This document shows, in pieces, positions 1-8,986 of a DNA stretch of 36,993 nt (position 1 is the first letter of the stretch; every line of letters starts with the position of its first letter). The position numbers were made by a program, and so were the translations under genes. The notes beneath the pieces were generated by a model that was given only the letters and a program-made list of their open reading frames with translations, was not told the origin of the DNA and searched no databases. The stretch is taken from NCBI GenBank assembly GCA_017995775.1, contig JAGOIF010000013.1, forward strand, positions 1-36,993. The letters run 5' to 3'. The stretch comes from Aliarcobacter sp. (GTDB lineage Bacteria > Campylobacterota > Campylobacteria > Campylobacterales > Arcobacteraceae).

Positions 1-820
1 CCATATCTTGAATACCAATTATTAAATCAGCTTTAAATAGTTCTAAACAAGCTTCTAAAAGTAATTTTTCAGTAAATGGATCTCCAACTTGAACAGTTGG
101 TCTTTTTGATTCAGAATCTTCTGTAAACGCAGCAGAACTCATAACCGCACCACCTAGTCCATCACGTCCTGTTTTACTTCCAACATACATTACAGGATTC
201 CCTAAACCTTCTGCTTTTCCTAGGAAAATTTCATCAGATTTTGCAAGTCCAATTGTAAATGCATTTACAAGATTATTTCCAGCATAACACTCTTCAAATG
301 TAGTTTCTCCACCAATAGTTGGAACTCCCATACAGTTTCCATATCCACCAATACCAGCAACAACACCTCTTAAAAGGTATCTATGTTTTTGTGCTGTTTC
401 GCTATTTCCTTCGATTGAAGCAAATCTAATTGAATTCATATTAGCGATTGGTCGTGCACCCATTGTAAATACGTCTCTTAAAATTCCTCCAACACCCGTT
501 GCAGCTCCTTGATAAGGTTCAATAAAACTTGGATGATTGTGTGATTCCATTTTAAATACAGCAGCATATCCATCTCCTATATCAATAACTCCAGCATTTT
601 CTCCTGGACCTTGAATAACCCATGGTGCTTTTGTTGGGAAACCACTTAAATATTTTTTACTTGATTTATAAGAGCAGTGCTCAGACCACATAGCAGAGAA
701 GATACCAATTTCAACATAATTTGGTTCTCTTCCTAAAATTTCCTTGATATTTTCAAATTCTTCAAGTGTTAAAGAGTGTGCAAGTGCTATCTCTTGAAGG
801 TTCATCTCTTGTTTTTGCAT
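1..820 (-). CDS. purL: Phosphoribosylformylglycinamidine synthase subunit PurL (5' part, runs off the window)
   Basis: PurL catalyses the ATP- and glutamine-dependent conversion of FGAR to FGAM in de novo purine synthesis in the cytoplasm. About 273 N-terminal residues are visible; small-type PurL proteins are about 730 residues, so the rest lies beyond base 1. Recognisable family stretches are the N-terminal [12 protein letters not shown] block, the [10 protein letters not shown] substrate/metal-binding block, [16 protein letters not shown], and [15 protein letters not shown]. The ATG at 818-820 is preceded by AAGGCGAAAG; a second in-frame ATG lies five codons downstream. The leader between the upstream csd6-like gene and this start contains a perfect 12-bp inverted repeat that buries the ribosome-binding site (listed separately). 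Identity is secure. Confidence 0.95.
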   Translation of the reverse strand, partial: MQKQEMNLQEIALAHSLTLEEFENIKEILGREPNYVEIGIFSAMWSEHCSYKSSKKYLSGFPTKAPWVIQGPGENAGVIDIGDGYAAVFKMESHNHPSFIEPYQGAATGVGGILRDVFTMGARPIANMNSIRFASIEGNSETAQKHRYLLRGVVAGIGGYGNCMGVPTIGGETTFEECYAGNNLVNAFTIGLAKSDEIFLGKAEGLGNPVMYVGSKTGRDGLGGAVMSSAAFTEDSESKRPTVQVGDPFTEKLLLEACLELFKADLIIGIQDM

Positions 821-824
821 CTTT

Positions 825-855
825 CGCCTTAAAATATGGTTATTATTTTAAGGCG
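825..855 (-). promoter_or_regulatory. Perfect 12-bp inverted repeat covering the purL ribosome-binding site
   Basis: CGCCTTAAAATA (825-836) and TATTTTAAGGCG (844-855) are exact reverse complements with a 7-nt loop. Read on the minus strand, the hairpin ends four bases before the purL ATG, and its 3' arm contains the AAGG ribosome-binding core. No T-tract follows, so it does not look like an intrinsic terminator. It could be a translation-controlling hairpin, or an operator for a dimeric regulator. Sequence alone does not decide between these. Confidence 0.6.
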
Positions 856-884
856 ATTATACCTAAAAAGAGTTAAATTTACTT

Positions 885-1856
885 TTAATCTTCAGACAGA
901 ATTTTAACTTCATTATTTGCAATTTCTAAAAATAGCTCTTTTTTACCGTTAAAAGTAATTGTAGGGCTTAAATACTCTTCATCCATCATAGCTCTATACA
1001 TATTTTTACCAAATGAGTTAGGATAAGGCGAAATATCAATATTTGAAAATTTAATAGTTTTTCTCTCATTTTTAGAAAAAACCCTTTTCTTATATTCATT
1101 GAATTCATTAATTCCTGATTTATCAGCTTTTTTAAAATCTTTAGAATAAAAATTCAAATATTCATTAATATCAGAATATTTCCAAGCGTCTCTCCATTTA
1201 AAAATAGTACTTAGAATTGATGCAATATCATCCTTTGATGCTTTTTTAAACTCATTATTAGTTGTTATTAAAATTGTTTTTTGAATATCTAAATTTTTTT
1301 CTAAAGTTTCTAAATCAGTATTATCTAAGGCTATACAACCTTTAGTGAACTTTTCTCGTTCTGAATTATATGGCATACCATGAATCCAAATACCTGAACC
1401 ATTTTTATTTAAACTTTGATCAAAAATATTAGGATATGAAGTAACCAAAGCAAATGGTCCATAAAACTGATCTAAATTTGTCTTTTTCTCAATTAAATCA
1501 TATGAACCTTCAGGAGTTTTTTTATCACCTTCTGTGTATTTATCTCCTTGATTTTCACCAACAATTACATTATTTCTTAAAATTAATTTTTTATCATTCC
1601 CAACAACTTCAAATAAAGAGAGTTCTAATTGTTCTTTTTGAGCTAAAAGTATAAATTTTTTATATTCATAATAACCATAATCTACATCTTTATCTTGTAA
1701 ATATGTCTTCCAATAATTAACATCTTTTAACGTGTTTTCTATCTCATTTTCTACTGAATTAATGCCTTGAAATCTATATATATTTACTAAATCTTTCGCA
1801 TATATGTTTGTTATAATCATTAAAAAAACTATAATTTTAAACAATTCTTTCTCCAT
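885..1856 (-). CDS. csd6: Csd6/Pgp2-like L,D-carboxypeptidase (YkuD fold)
   Basis: A 323-residue exported protein. Residues 1-20 form a signal peptide ending NIYA. A YkuD/L,D-transpeptidase domain follows, with the catalytic signature GIWIHG...KGCIALDN (His159, Cys174). The C-terminal third, from about residue 208, looks like the NTF2-like domain found in Helicobacter Csd6 and Campylobacter Pgp2. In those relatives the enzyme trims peptidoglycan tetrapeptides to tripeptides in the periplasm and is needed for helical cell shape. Domain order and length match that family rather than ordinary L,D-transpeptidases. The next gene, divergently transcribed, encodes the Csd3/Pgp3-type endopeptidase, which supports a peptidoglycan-shape role. 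purL follows 64 bp downstream on the same strand. The enzymatic specificity is inferred. Confidence 0.85.
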   Translation of the reverse strand: MEKELFKIIVFLMIITNIYAKDLVNIYRFQGINSVENEIENTLKDVNYWKTYLQDKDVDYGYYEYKKFILLAQKEQLELSLFEVVGNDKKLILRNNVIVGENQGDKYTEGDKKTPEGSYDLIEKKTNLDQFYGPFALVTSYPNIFDQSLNKNGSGIWIHGMPYNSEREKFTKGCIALDNTDLETLEKNLDIQKTILITTNNEFKKASKDDIASILSTIFKWRDAWKYSDINEYLNFYSKDFKKADKSGINEFNEYKKRVFSKNERKTIKFSNIDISPYPNSFGKNMYRAMMDEEYLSPTITFNGKKELFLEIANNEVKILSED

Positions 1857-1880
1857 GTTAATCTTTAAGTTGCGCCATTG

Positions 1881-1886
1881 TATAAT
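1881..1886 (+). promoter_or_regulatory. -10 box TATAAT for the csd3-like gene
   Basis: TATAAT preceded directly by TG, about 40 bp before the chosen ATG at 1926. A TTTAAGTT stretch lies at the usual distance upstream, as in Campylobacter sigma-70 promoters. The position also argues against translation starting at the in-frame TTG at 1878. Confidence 0.5.
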
Positions 1887-1925
1887 AGTTACCCTAATTA
1901 TTTAATAAAAAAAGAGACTATATAT

Positions 1926-3113
1926 ATGAAAAGAATTACTTTATTAATTATTATTTTTTTTAACTTTTTATATTCAGCACAAGTTGAAGAATTACCATGG
2001 CCAAGAGGAGAAAGTTTTTTAACTTTTCTTGATAAATATTCAATTTCTCAAAAATTATATTTCGATTTAGAAAAAGAAGACAAAGAGTTATGTTCAGAAA
2101 TCGAAGCAGATAGAAAATATTATTTATACACAGAAGATGATGGCTCATTAAACCAAGTTTTAATACCTGTATCTGAGGATATTCAGCTTCATATATATAA
2201 AGACATAAACAATGAATTTAAATTTCAAACACTTCCAATTAATTATACAGAATATACAGAAACAGTGGCAATTGAAATTACAGAATCAGTATCCCATGAT
2301 ATTTTAAAAGCGACAGGAGATGTAACTTTAGCAGCTGTTTTAAAATCTCTTTTCAAAGATAGTGTTAATTTTAGAAAAATGCAAAAAGGTGATTTTATTG
2401 CTTTAAAATATACTCAAAAATCATATTTAGGTAAACCCCATGGACTTCCTGATTTAACAGCTGCAATGGTTGAGATTTCTAAGAAACCTTATTTTAGATT
2501 TAAGTATGAAAAAGATGAAAAATATTACGATGAAAAAGGTATCGGGTTTACAAAATCATATTTTTTCCAAGTTCCAATTACTTATCAAAGAATTTCAAGT
2601 GAATTTACAAAAAAAAGATGGCACCCTGTTTTAAAAAGATTTAGAGCTCATTTAGGAACAGATTTTGCAGCACCAAAAGGAAGAACAATTTTTGCAGCAG
2701 GTGATGGAAGAATCGAATTCGCTGGAATAAAAGGGGGATATGGTAAAACCATCATAATAAATCACGGTAACGGATATAAAACTCTTTATGCTCATCAAAA
2801 TGCTTTTGCAAAAGGTATTTCTCAAGGTCAAAATATAAAAAAAGGTGAACATATTGGTTATGTTGGAAATACAGGATTAAGTTCAGGTCCTCACTTACAT
2901 TTAGGTTTATATAAAAATGGAGCAGCTGTTGATCCTTTGACTGTTATTACTAAACCAAAAGTTGATGGTCTTGAAGAAAAAGAAAAAGCATCTTTTTTAG
3001 CAAATACAAAAAGTATTCAAAATAAATTTGAAAATGAAATAAAAAGTGAAACTAGAAATATTCCTACTAAATTAGATAGAACAACAGATAAAAGTGAAAT
3101 AAACGTTCTATAA
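1926..3113 (+). CDS. csd3: Csd3/Pgp3-like M23 (LytM) peptidoglycan endopeptidase
   Basis: A 395-residue periplasmic zinc peptidase. The ATG at 1926 is chosen because it gives a clean signal peptide (MKRITLLIIIFF...YSA) and follows an AAAGAGA ribosome-binding site; an in-frame TTG at 1878 would place 16 polar residues before it. The C-terminal M23 domain spans roughly residues 238-345. It has zinc ligands His242 and Asp246 (HLGTD) and His325 (GPHLHLG), plus the active-site His290 (LYAH). The region before it matches the two N-terminal domains of Helicobacter Csd3/HdpA, which cuts D-Ala-mDAP crosslinks and monomeric pentapeptides. The polar tail after residue 345 is probably disordered. It is divergent from the csd6-like gene, and transcription ends at a shared hairpin with folE. 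Confidence 0.87.
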   Translation: MKRITLLIIIFFNFLYSAQVEELPWPRGESFLTFLDKYSISQKLYFDLEKEDKELCSEIEADRKYYLYTEDDGSLNQVLIPVSEDIQLHIYKDINNEFKFQTLPINYTEYTETVAIEITESVSHDILKATGDVTLAAVLKSLFKDSVNFRKMQKGDFIALKYTQKSYLGKPHGLPDLTAAMVEISKKPYFRFKYEKDEKYYDEKGIGFTKSYFFQVPITYQRISSEFTKKRWHPVLKRFRAHLGTDFAAPKGRTIFAAGDGRIEFAGIKGGYGKTIIINHGNGYKTLYAHQNAFAKGISQGQNIKKGEHIGYVGNTGLSSGPHLHLGLYKNGAAVDPLTVITKPKVDGLEEKEKASFLANTKSIQNKFENEIKSETRNIPTKLDRTTDKSEINVL

Positions 3114-3130
3114 TAAATTAGGATTTAAAA

Positions 3131-3170
3131 TAAAACAATAGAGTAAAAACTCTATTATTTTATTTTCGTA
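3131..3170. terminator. Bidirectional terminator between csd3 and folE
   Basis: AATAGAGT (3137-3144), loop AAAA, ACTCTATT (3149-3156), followed by ATTTTATTTT on the plus strand and GTTTTATTTT on the minus strand. It lies between two convergent genes, and the folE stop codon sits in its T-rich flank. Confidence 0.75.
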
Positions 3171-3735
3171 AAGAAGAAGAACTTATTATTGATAAAAACT
3201 CATCTTTAGTTTTCTTATTTGATTTAAAAAGTCCTCTAAGTGCAGAGGTAACAGTTGTTGAACAAATCTTTTGAACACCTCTCATTTCCATACACATATG
3301 TCTTGCATCAATCATAACTGCAACACCTTTTGGTTTTAAATGTTCATTTAAAGCATCACAAATTTGCTCAGTCATTTGCTCTTGAATTTGTAGTCTTCTT
3401 GCAAAAACATCCACAACCCTTGGTATTTTACTTAAACCTATAACTTTACCATTTGGAATATATGCAACATGCGCTTTTCCAATAATTGGCAACATATGAT
3501 GTTCACAAAAAGAATAAAATTCTATATCTTTTACAACTACCATTTCGTCATTCGTTGAAGTGAAAAGTGCTTTTTGTATTATCTCTTTTGGATCTTTTGA
3601 ATAACCACTACACATAAACTCATATGCTTTTCTAACACGACTTGGTGTGTCTATTAGACCTTCTCTATTTACATCTTCGCCAATATGTTCTAAAATCTTT
3701 TTGATGGCATTTTCAAACTCTACTTCGCTACTCAT
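3160..3735 (-). CDS. folE: GTP cyclohydrolase I FolE
   Basis: A 191-residue cytoplasmic enzyme converting GTP to 7,8-dihydroneopterin triphosphate, the first step to tetrahydrofolate and to the queuosine precursor. The zinc ligands are visible as Cys77 and His80 (FCEHH) and Cys148 (RHMCMEMRG). The block [21 protein letters not shown] is the family core. Length is typical of bacterial FolE-IA. It sits 50 bp downstream of corA on the same strand; co-transcription is possible but not evident. The last codons lie within the T-rich flank of the shared terminator. Confidence 0.96.
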   Translation of the reverse strand: MSSEVEFENAIKKILEHIGEDVNREGLIDTPSRVRKAYEFMCSGYSKDPKEIIQKALFTSTNDEMVVVKDIEFYSFCEHHMLPIIGKAHVAYIPNGKVIGLSKIPRVVDVFARRLQIQEQMTEQICDALNEHLKPKGVAVMIDARHMCMEMRGVQKICSTTVTSALRGLFKSNKKTKDEFLSIISSSSLRK

Positions 3736-3785
3736 TAAACTTTTCCTTTAAAATTTATTATCTTTTTTTATTTTCTAAAAATTAA

Positions 3786-4739
3786 CTAAATCCAGCCTTT
3801 TTTCTTAAATATTAAAACTGGAGTAATCGCGGCTAATATCATAAACGATATTGAAAAAATATAACCATATTCCCAATGAAGCTCAGGCATAAAATCAAAG
3901 TTCATCCCATAAATACTTGCAATTAGTGTTGGCGGAAGAAATATTACATTTACAATTGTAAATATTTTTATAACTTTGTTTTGCTCAATACTTAATATAC
4001 CTATAAATATATTTTGTAAATAATCTAATCTTTCAAAATTAAAATTCGTATGTTCAATTAAAGATTTAATATCCTTTAACATAATTGGTAATTCATTTTT
4101 ATCATCACTAAATTTTTGTGATTTTAAAAGTGAATTTAATATTCTTTGTTTATCTGTTAAGTTTTCTCTAATTTTCATATTTAAATCTTCAAAGGTAGAA
4201 ATTTTTTCAAGAATCTCTTCATCATCATTTGAATAATCTGTAAATACGTGTTTTCTTATTTTTGTAATCTCTTTTGATAAATTCTCAATAGTATCAGCAT
4301 CAGCATCAATTCTAATATCAATAATTTGACAAAAAATCGAATATCCTGTTTTGAACTCCCTTGGAGAAATTAATAATTTTTTCGTAAATGTATTAAAACT
4401 TTCTAATTTTTTATATCTAACCGAAATTAAAAGTGGACCTTGTAAAATAAAAGATACGGTTTCGTTGAATGCTGATTTATTATCATTTATCAAAAAATAA
4501 CTATTTATTTCTATTCTATTATTTTCTTCCCAGTACCTTGAACTTAGCTCAATCTCTTCACTTTCTTGTTTTGTTGGAAACTTCATATCAAAAAGATTTT
4601 CAACGGCTTTTACTTCCTCAATAGTTGGAAGTAACATATCTATCCAAATTACACTATTTTTATCTTCACTACCTTCTAAAGAGTCAACTCCCTCAACTAC
4701 AAAAAGTTTATTTCCTTTTTTTATATAACAATTAATCAA
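3786..4739 (-). CDS. corA: CorA-family divalent metal (Mg2+/Co2+) channel
   Basis: A 317-residue protein with the CorA plan: a long acidic, mostly helical cytoplasmic N-terminal region, then two C-terminal membrane helices at about 258-277 and 292-311. The signature YGMNF (Gly278-Met279-Asn280) lies at the end of the first helix, and a short basic tail (FKKKGWI) follows the second. The family forms pentameric inner-membrane Mg2+ channels, and some members move Co2+ or Ni2+; the ion cannot be told from sequence. The gene starts only 12 bp after the secretion-type F gene ends, so it may be read from the same transcript, although no functional link is evident. Confidence 0.92.
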   Translation of the reverse strand: MINCYIKKGNKLFVVEGVDSLEGSEDKNSVIWIDMLLPTIEEVKAVENLFDMKFPTKQESEEIELSSRYWEENNRIEINSYFLINDNKSAFNETVSFILQGPLLISVRYKKLESFNTFTKKLLISPREFKTGYSIFCQIIDIRIDADADTIENLSKEITKIRKHVFTDYSNDDEEILEKISTFEDLNMKIRENLTDKQRILNSLLKSQKFSDDKNELPIMLKDIKSLIEHTNFNFERLDYLQNIFIGILSIEQNKVIKIFTIVNVIFLPPTLIASIYGMNFDFMPELHWEYGYIFSISFMILAAITPVLIFKKKGWI

Positions 4740-4751
4740 AAGTAACTCCTT

Positions 4752-5942
4752 TTAAACATTTATCATTGTTCCCATATTCCAAATAGGCATAAATATCGCC
4801 AATACAATCCAAAGTATTAAAGTCATCATAACAATCAAAAATACTGGCTGTATCAGTGATGTAAGTAAATTCATTTTATCATAAAACCTATTTTTATAAA
4901 TCTTCTTTATCTCATTTATTGTAATACTCAAGGAATTTGATATTTCTCCTGTGTTTATAAGATTTAAGACAATATCATCAAATATTTGCGTTTTTAAAAA
5001 AGAATCATTGATACTTTTTCCATTTTGTAATAAATTATCAATTATAAGCATTTTATCCAATAGATATTTGTTTTCTAATAAAATTTTTGAAGAAATGAAA
5101 GCTTTGTAAAATTCATAATTTGATTCTAACATAATATCAATAAGTAAAAATAATTTGTACATTTGCATATTAAAATAAACATCTTTTATTAAAAATATTC
5201 TTGTAACTAAAATCTTATGAATAAAATATCTAAACTTATTTTTTGATTTATAAAAATACATAATAAGTCCCATAAAAACAAGTAAAAATATTAATATAAT
5301 TATTGAATAATTTTCAAAAATATATTGTGTTTGTAATAATAGTTTTGTAGCAAGGGGAAGTTCTGCTGGATTTTGTTCAAAAATCATTTTGAATTTTGGA
5401 ATAACAAAAGAAAAAATTGAAATCAAGGAAAGGAAAAAACTACATAATAAAACAATAGGATAAGAAATCGATTTTATAAAATCTTTTTTTAATTGAGAAT
5501 TTTCAAGAAGCAATTGGCTTAAAGCTTTTATATTTAAAGCTATATTCCCGTTTTCTTGAGATATTTTTAAAAAAGCTATTACTAAATGATTCAGTTCAAA
5601 AGAGCTTAGATTTTCTTCTATTGGTTTTGCATTTGATAAAGAATATTTTATCGCTTTTAGAAATTTTAAGATATTTTTATCTTTTTTATTTTTTATTAAA
5701 ATATCAATGGCATCACTTATATTTATATTTGCTTGTAGCATTAAATTTAATTCATAAAAAAGTAAATTTAACTTTTTATCATTAACTCTTTTTTTAGGAA
5801 ATATATTAAAATCAAATCTTTTTTTAAACTCTTTAATACTAATAACATTTGAAGGTAAAGTTTCATTTGAGATATTTAAGCTTTCAATAATAAGTTCTTT
5901 TATCTCATTTTTATCTTGGTATTTTATTATATATTTTTTCAT
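4752..5942 (-). CDS. ctsF: Type II secretion/type IV pilus-type inner-membrane protein (GspF/PilC family; CtsF-like)
   Basis: A 396-residue member of the T2SS-F family. It has two helical cytoplasmic F domains, roughly residues 60-155 and 260-360. Membrane segments lie at about 161-181 (with FVIPKF at its end, typical of the family), 212-231 and 366-389. Family members form the inner-membrane platform contacted by the assembly ATPase, which is encoded directly upstream with a 1-bp overlap of stop and start codons. In Campylobacter the ctsE-ctsF pair is required for natural DNA uptake; that role is assumed here from the pairing and gene order. The family assignment is firm, but the Cts name is less certain because no pilin or secretin gene is present here. 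Confidence 0.8.
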   Translation of the reverse strand: MKKYIIKYQDKNEIKELIIESLNISNETLPSNVISIKEFKKRFDFNIFPKKRVNDKKLNLLFYELNLMLQANINISDAIDILIKNKKDKNILKFLKAIKYSLSNAKPIEENLSSFELNHLVIAFLKISQENGNIALNIKALSQLLLENSQLKKDFIKSISYPIVLLCSFFLSLISIFSFVIPKFKMIFEQNPAELPLATKLLLQTQYIFENYSIIILIFLLVFMGLIMYFYKSKNKFRYFIHKILVTRIFLIKDVYFNMQMYKLFLLIDIMLESNYEFYKAFISSKILLENKYLLDKMLIIDNLLQNGKSINDSFLKTQIFDDIVLNLINTGEISNSLSITINEIKKIYKNRFYDKMNLLTSLIQPVFLIVMMTLILWIVLAIFMPIWNMGTMINV

Positions 5943-7303
5943 TAATATGAAATAACTTTGTAAACTTCATCTAAAGAGGTAATTTTTAAATCAACTTTTT
6001 GTTTTCCATCATCTAAAATGGTTTTAAAATCAATACTTATTAAGTACTCTTTTATCTCATTCATTGAAGCTTTTCTGAATATAAAAGAACTCATTTTTTC
6101 ATCAATTTTTAAAACTTCTGCAATAGAAGATCTATCATAATATTTTGTAAAATTACACTTTTCACAACCTTGTGCTTCACAATAAGAACAATAATTCAAA
6201 ACTAATCTTTGTGCCATTATGATTTTTAAAGTACTTGATATCAAAAATGGATCAGCTTGTAAGTCAATAAGCCTTGAGATAGTCTCCAAAGCATTATTTG
6301 CATGAATACTTGCAATTACTAAATGTCCCGTTAAAGAAGCTTGTAACGCTATATCTAAAGAAAATTTATCTCTTATTTCACCTATGAATATAATATCGGG
6401 ATCTTGTCTTAAAATATTTTTTAAAACCAGCTCAAAGTTTAATCCTATTTTATTATTTATTGCAACTTGACAAATAGAATCTATTTTATATTCAACTGGA
6501 TCTTCAACGGTTATTATTTTTTTTTCTTCACTATCTAACTCTTTTAAAATTGAGTATAAAGTTGTAGTTTTACCACTTCCTGTTGGTCCTGAAATCAAAA
6601 TCAAACCTTGGGTTAATTTTAAAGCTTGACTCAAAATATCAAGTAAATTTTGCGACAAGCCTAAAGTAGAAAGACTTTTATCTATATTTTTATTATCTAA
6701 AATTCTTAAAACTATGGATTCACCATTTATCGTAGGCATGGTTGATACTCTAAAATCATACTTTTTTTCATTTATATTTAAAGAAAATCTTCCATCAAGT
6801 GGCATTCTAATTTGTGTCATATCTAAATTTGAAATTAATTTTATATAAGAAGATAAGAAGTTAAAAAACTCTTTTTTGAAATTAAAGAAAGTTTTTAATC
6901 TTCCATCAACTCTAAATTTAAACAAAACTAAATCCAAATAAATTTCAATATGTATATCACTTGAGCGAAGCTTAATTGCTAAACAAAGCAATTCATCCAA
7001 AAAATTGTTTATGTATTTTTCAAAACTATTTTGAAATATGGATTTTGATGCAAGAGAAAACAAAGATATTTTTTTATCAATATTACTTAGTATAAAAAGA
7101 AGATCAAGCTCATCGATTTGTTCAAAACTAATGAGTTTATTAAAATCATCTTTTATAGTATTTAAATTTGACTTTTTACAAATAGCTACTTTTAAACAAA
7201 TATTATCTTCATAAATTGGAACTATTTTGTTGTTTAGAAAATACTCTTTGTCATATTTTTCAAATAGTGAATAATCAATAAATGTTTTTAAGATACTCTT
7301 CAT
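5942..7303 (-). CDS. ctsE: GspE/PilB-type assembly ATPase (CtsE-like)
   Basis: A 453-residue secretion ATPase that powers pilus or pseudopilus assembly at the cytoplasmic face. Visible motifs are Walker A GPTGSGKTT (239-247), the Asp box TVEDPVEY (265-272), Walker B LRQDPDIIFIGEIRD (298-312) and the His box TGHLVIASIHAN (325-336). A tetracysteine zinc site follows (Cys372, Cys375, Cys380, Cys383). The N-terminal region is short for GspE/PilB proteins, suggesting a reduced N1 domain. The gene overlaps the upstream small membrane gene by 29 bp and the downstream F gene by 1 bp, implying tight co-translation. By analogy with Campylobacter ctsE it is a probable competence ATPase. Confidence 0.83.
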   Translation of the reverse strand: MKSILKTFIDYSLFEKYDKEYFLNNKIVPIYEDNICLKVAICKKSNLNTIKDDFNKLISFEQIDELDLLFILSNIDKKISLFSLASKSIFQNSFEKYINNFLDELLCLAIKLRSSDIHIEIYLDLVLFKFRVDGRLKTFFNFKKEFFNFLSSYIKLISNLDMTQIRMPLDGRFSLNINEKKYDFRVSTMPTINGESIVLRILDNKNIDKSLSTLGLSQNLLDILSQALKLTQGLILISGPTGSGKTTTLYSILKELDSEEKKIITVEDPVEYKIDSICQVAINNKIGLNFELVLKNILRQDPDIIFIGEIRDKFSLDIALQASLTGHLVIASIHANNALETISRLIDLQADPFLISSTLKIIMAQRLVLNYCSYCEAQGCEKCNFTKYYDRSSIAEVLKIDEKMSSFIFRKASMNEIKEYLISIDFKTILDDGKQKVDLKITSLDEVYKVISY

Positions 7304-7997
7304 TTGCTAACTCCAATTTTAAAATTTTTTCATCATTTTGTAAAAGCACATAATCTTTATTTATTTCAATTAATTTAAAATTATTTAAGTTCTCATTTTT
7401 TTTAATCCAAATATCATTAATCAAAACATAATCTGCAATTATTGCTTTTAGTTCATAAGTGATTTTTTCTTCAATAATAGATATTTTTATTTCTTTATTT
7501 TCATCAGACTTTTCTTGGGTTTCAGTTGCTTTAATATCTTCATCTTTTTCAATTCTTTTTAAATAGTATTTATTTAAATCAATTGTAAAATCTATCAAAT
7601 AAAAATCTAAATCATTTTTATCATAAATATTTATTGATGAAATATTTGTAAAATTATTTAGATTTTCTATTCTTTTTATTAATTTTGGAATATCTGTTAT
7701 TTTTGAATAAACTTTTAAATCAATGATATTTTTCTTATTATTTAGTGATTTAACTTGTATATTTAAATCTTTTGCATTTTTTTCAATTTGATTAAATAGT
7801 TCTAAAAAAGAGCCATCAAATTTTTTATTTTCAAATTGACTTATATTTACACTGTTTTTGATTTCATCTGTTTCACTATTGATTAAATTTTGAAAGGAAT
7901 AATAAATAAGATATAAAAGTAATAAGGGCAATAAATAAAACTCTATTTTAGTTTTTAAAGATAGATTTATAAACTTATTATTTAATTGATTTAGCAT
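7275..7997 (-). CDS. Small bitopic membrane protein of the secretion/competence cluster (PilO/PilP-like)
   Basis: A 240-residue protein not assigned to a named family with confidence. It has a single membrane helix at about 19-37 after a short cytoplasmic N-terminus, then a periplasmic region. The stretch around residues 60-150 has the alternating pattern of PilO/GspM ferredoxin-like domains. The last 60 residues (AIIADYVLINDIWIKKNENL...) resemble the small beta domain of PilP/GspC (L.A.I.....I.......K...V.L). It overlaps the ATPase gene by 29 bp and the upstream gene by 20 bp. Position suggests an inner-membrane alignment-complex subunit linking the ATPase/F platform to an outer-membrane channel. 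Function is inferred. Confidence 0.6.
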   Translation of the reverse strand: MLNQLNNKFINLSLKTKIEFYLLPLLLLYLIYYSFQNLINSETDEIKNSVNISQFENKKFDGSFLELFNQIEKNAKDLNIQVKSLNNKKNIIDLKVYSKITDIPKLIKRIENLNNFTNISSINIYDKNDLDFYLIDFTIDLNKYYLKRIEKDEDIKATETQEKSDENKEIKISIIEEKITYELKAIIADYVLINDIWIKKNENLNNFKLIEINKDYVLLQNDEKILKLELANEEYLKNIY

Positions 7998-8859
7998 AGG
8001 CTACCATCTCATATGTTTTTTTGTTTTCGTCAAATAAAATAGAGGAAGAGATAAGAGTTTCTTTATATTCTTTTAAAAATTGATATAAATCTTCTTTGTT
8101 TTTAGAAGCTAATGTTAATTTGATATTATTTTGTTTATATTCAAAAAGTACCAAATCTAAGTTATATAACTTTATATTTTTTAAAATATCATTTAAATCA
8201 TTTTCAACACTTACAAATAAATACTCATTTTTTAGTTTTTCGAAATGCAACGCTTCATTAATTACAACTTCTTCCTTGTGAAAAAAATCCGTATAATTAA
8301 AATAGAAATATAAAGAAGAAAAGAGTAGCAAAAATATATATACAAGATAAAATTTAAAACTATTGTCATTTTTTATATTTATATTTTTTAAAGTTGTTTT
8401 TGTATTTTTTAATAAATATTTTTCTTTTAACTCTTCAAGATAATCTTTTTCAATTTTTATATAATTATTTATTTTTGAGTTAAATTTTCTATTAATAAAT
8501 TCTAAAAAATCGTCAATACTTAAAGATATTTCAATAGCTTGATAGTAGTAAAATAATCCATCTTTGTATAAACAAAAAAAATCATCTCCTAAATACAAAT
8601 CCAAACCTTTTATTTCTTTATCATAAAAGAGTTCAAATATTTGAAAAAATAGATATTTATGGGCATTTGTACTTAAAAGAATTTGATATTGTTTTAGTTC
8701 TTCAATATAATTTATATATATTAAATCATTATTAGAAAAGTTTTTATTATTTAATTTTAAAGATGTAAAAGCAAAATCTTTTAGATTTTCTTTATCAATT
8801 TTTTCTGATACATCAATTTCTAGAGAAACTATATTTTTTACACAAGCGTAATTTGTCAT
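7978..8859 (-). CDS. Bitopic protein, first gene of the secretion/competence cluster (PilM-PilN/GspL-like, possibly CtsX)
   Basis: A 293-residue protein that I do not recognise by sequence motif. It has about 165 cytoplasmic residues, one membrane helix at about 168-188, and about 100 periplasmic residues. This resembles GspL or a PilM-PilN fusion, where a cytoplasmic domain docks to the ATPase. In Campylobacter the gene before ctsE is ctsX, so this or the next gene may be its counterpart. It starts the operon, with only 125 bp of AT-rich sequence separating it from the era terminator side. Lys/Asn/Ile/Phe content is very high, as in its neighbours, so there is no sign of recent transfer. Confidence 0.55.
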   Translation of the reverse strand: MTNYACVKNIVSLEIDVSEKIDKENLKDFAFTSLKLNNKNFSNNDLIYINYIEELKQYQILLSTNAHKYLFFQIFELFYDKEIKGLDLYLGDDFFCLYKDGLFYYYQAIEISLSIDDFLEFINRKFNSKINNYIKIEKDYLEELKEKYLLKNTKTTLKNINIKNDNSFKFYLVYIFLLLFSSLYFYFNYTDFFHKEEVVINEALHFEKLKNEYLFVSVENDLNDILKNIKLYNLDLVLFEYKQNNIKLTLASKNKEDLYQFLKEYKETLISSSILFDENKKTYEMVAYAKSIK

Positions 8860-8960
8860 AATTAAATATCCATATTATAATTTTATAGATTATTTAAATT
8901 AATATAATATTTAGCTTAATTTTGAGTGTTTAATAATTTTTTTATTTATTAAAATAAGAA

Positions 8961-8986
8961 GAAAATAAAAGAGGAAACCCTCTTTT
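8961..8986 (-). terminator. Intrinsic terminator of era
   Basis: AAAAGAGG (8967-8974), loop AAAC, CCTCTTTT (8979-8986). On the minus strand the hairpin is followed by ATTTTC and further T-rich sequence. The era stop codon lies inside the first arm. Confidence 0.75.

Noticed and set aside
1878-1925. Upstream TTG start for the csd3-like gene
   Set aside because: It would overlap the -10 box and add 16 polar residues before a good signal peptide; the ATG at 1926 has a better ribosome-binding site.
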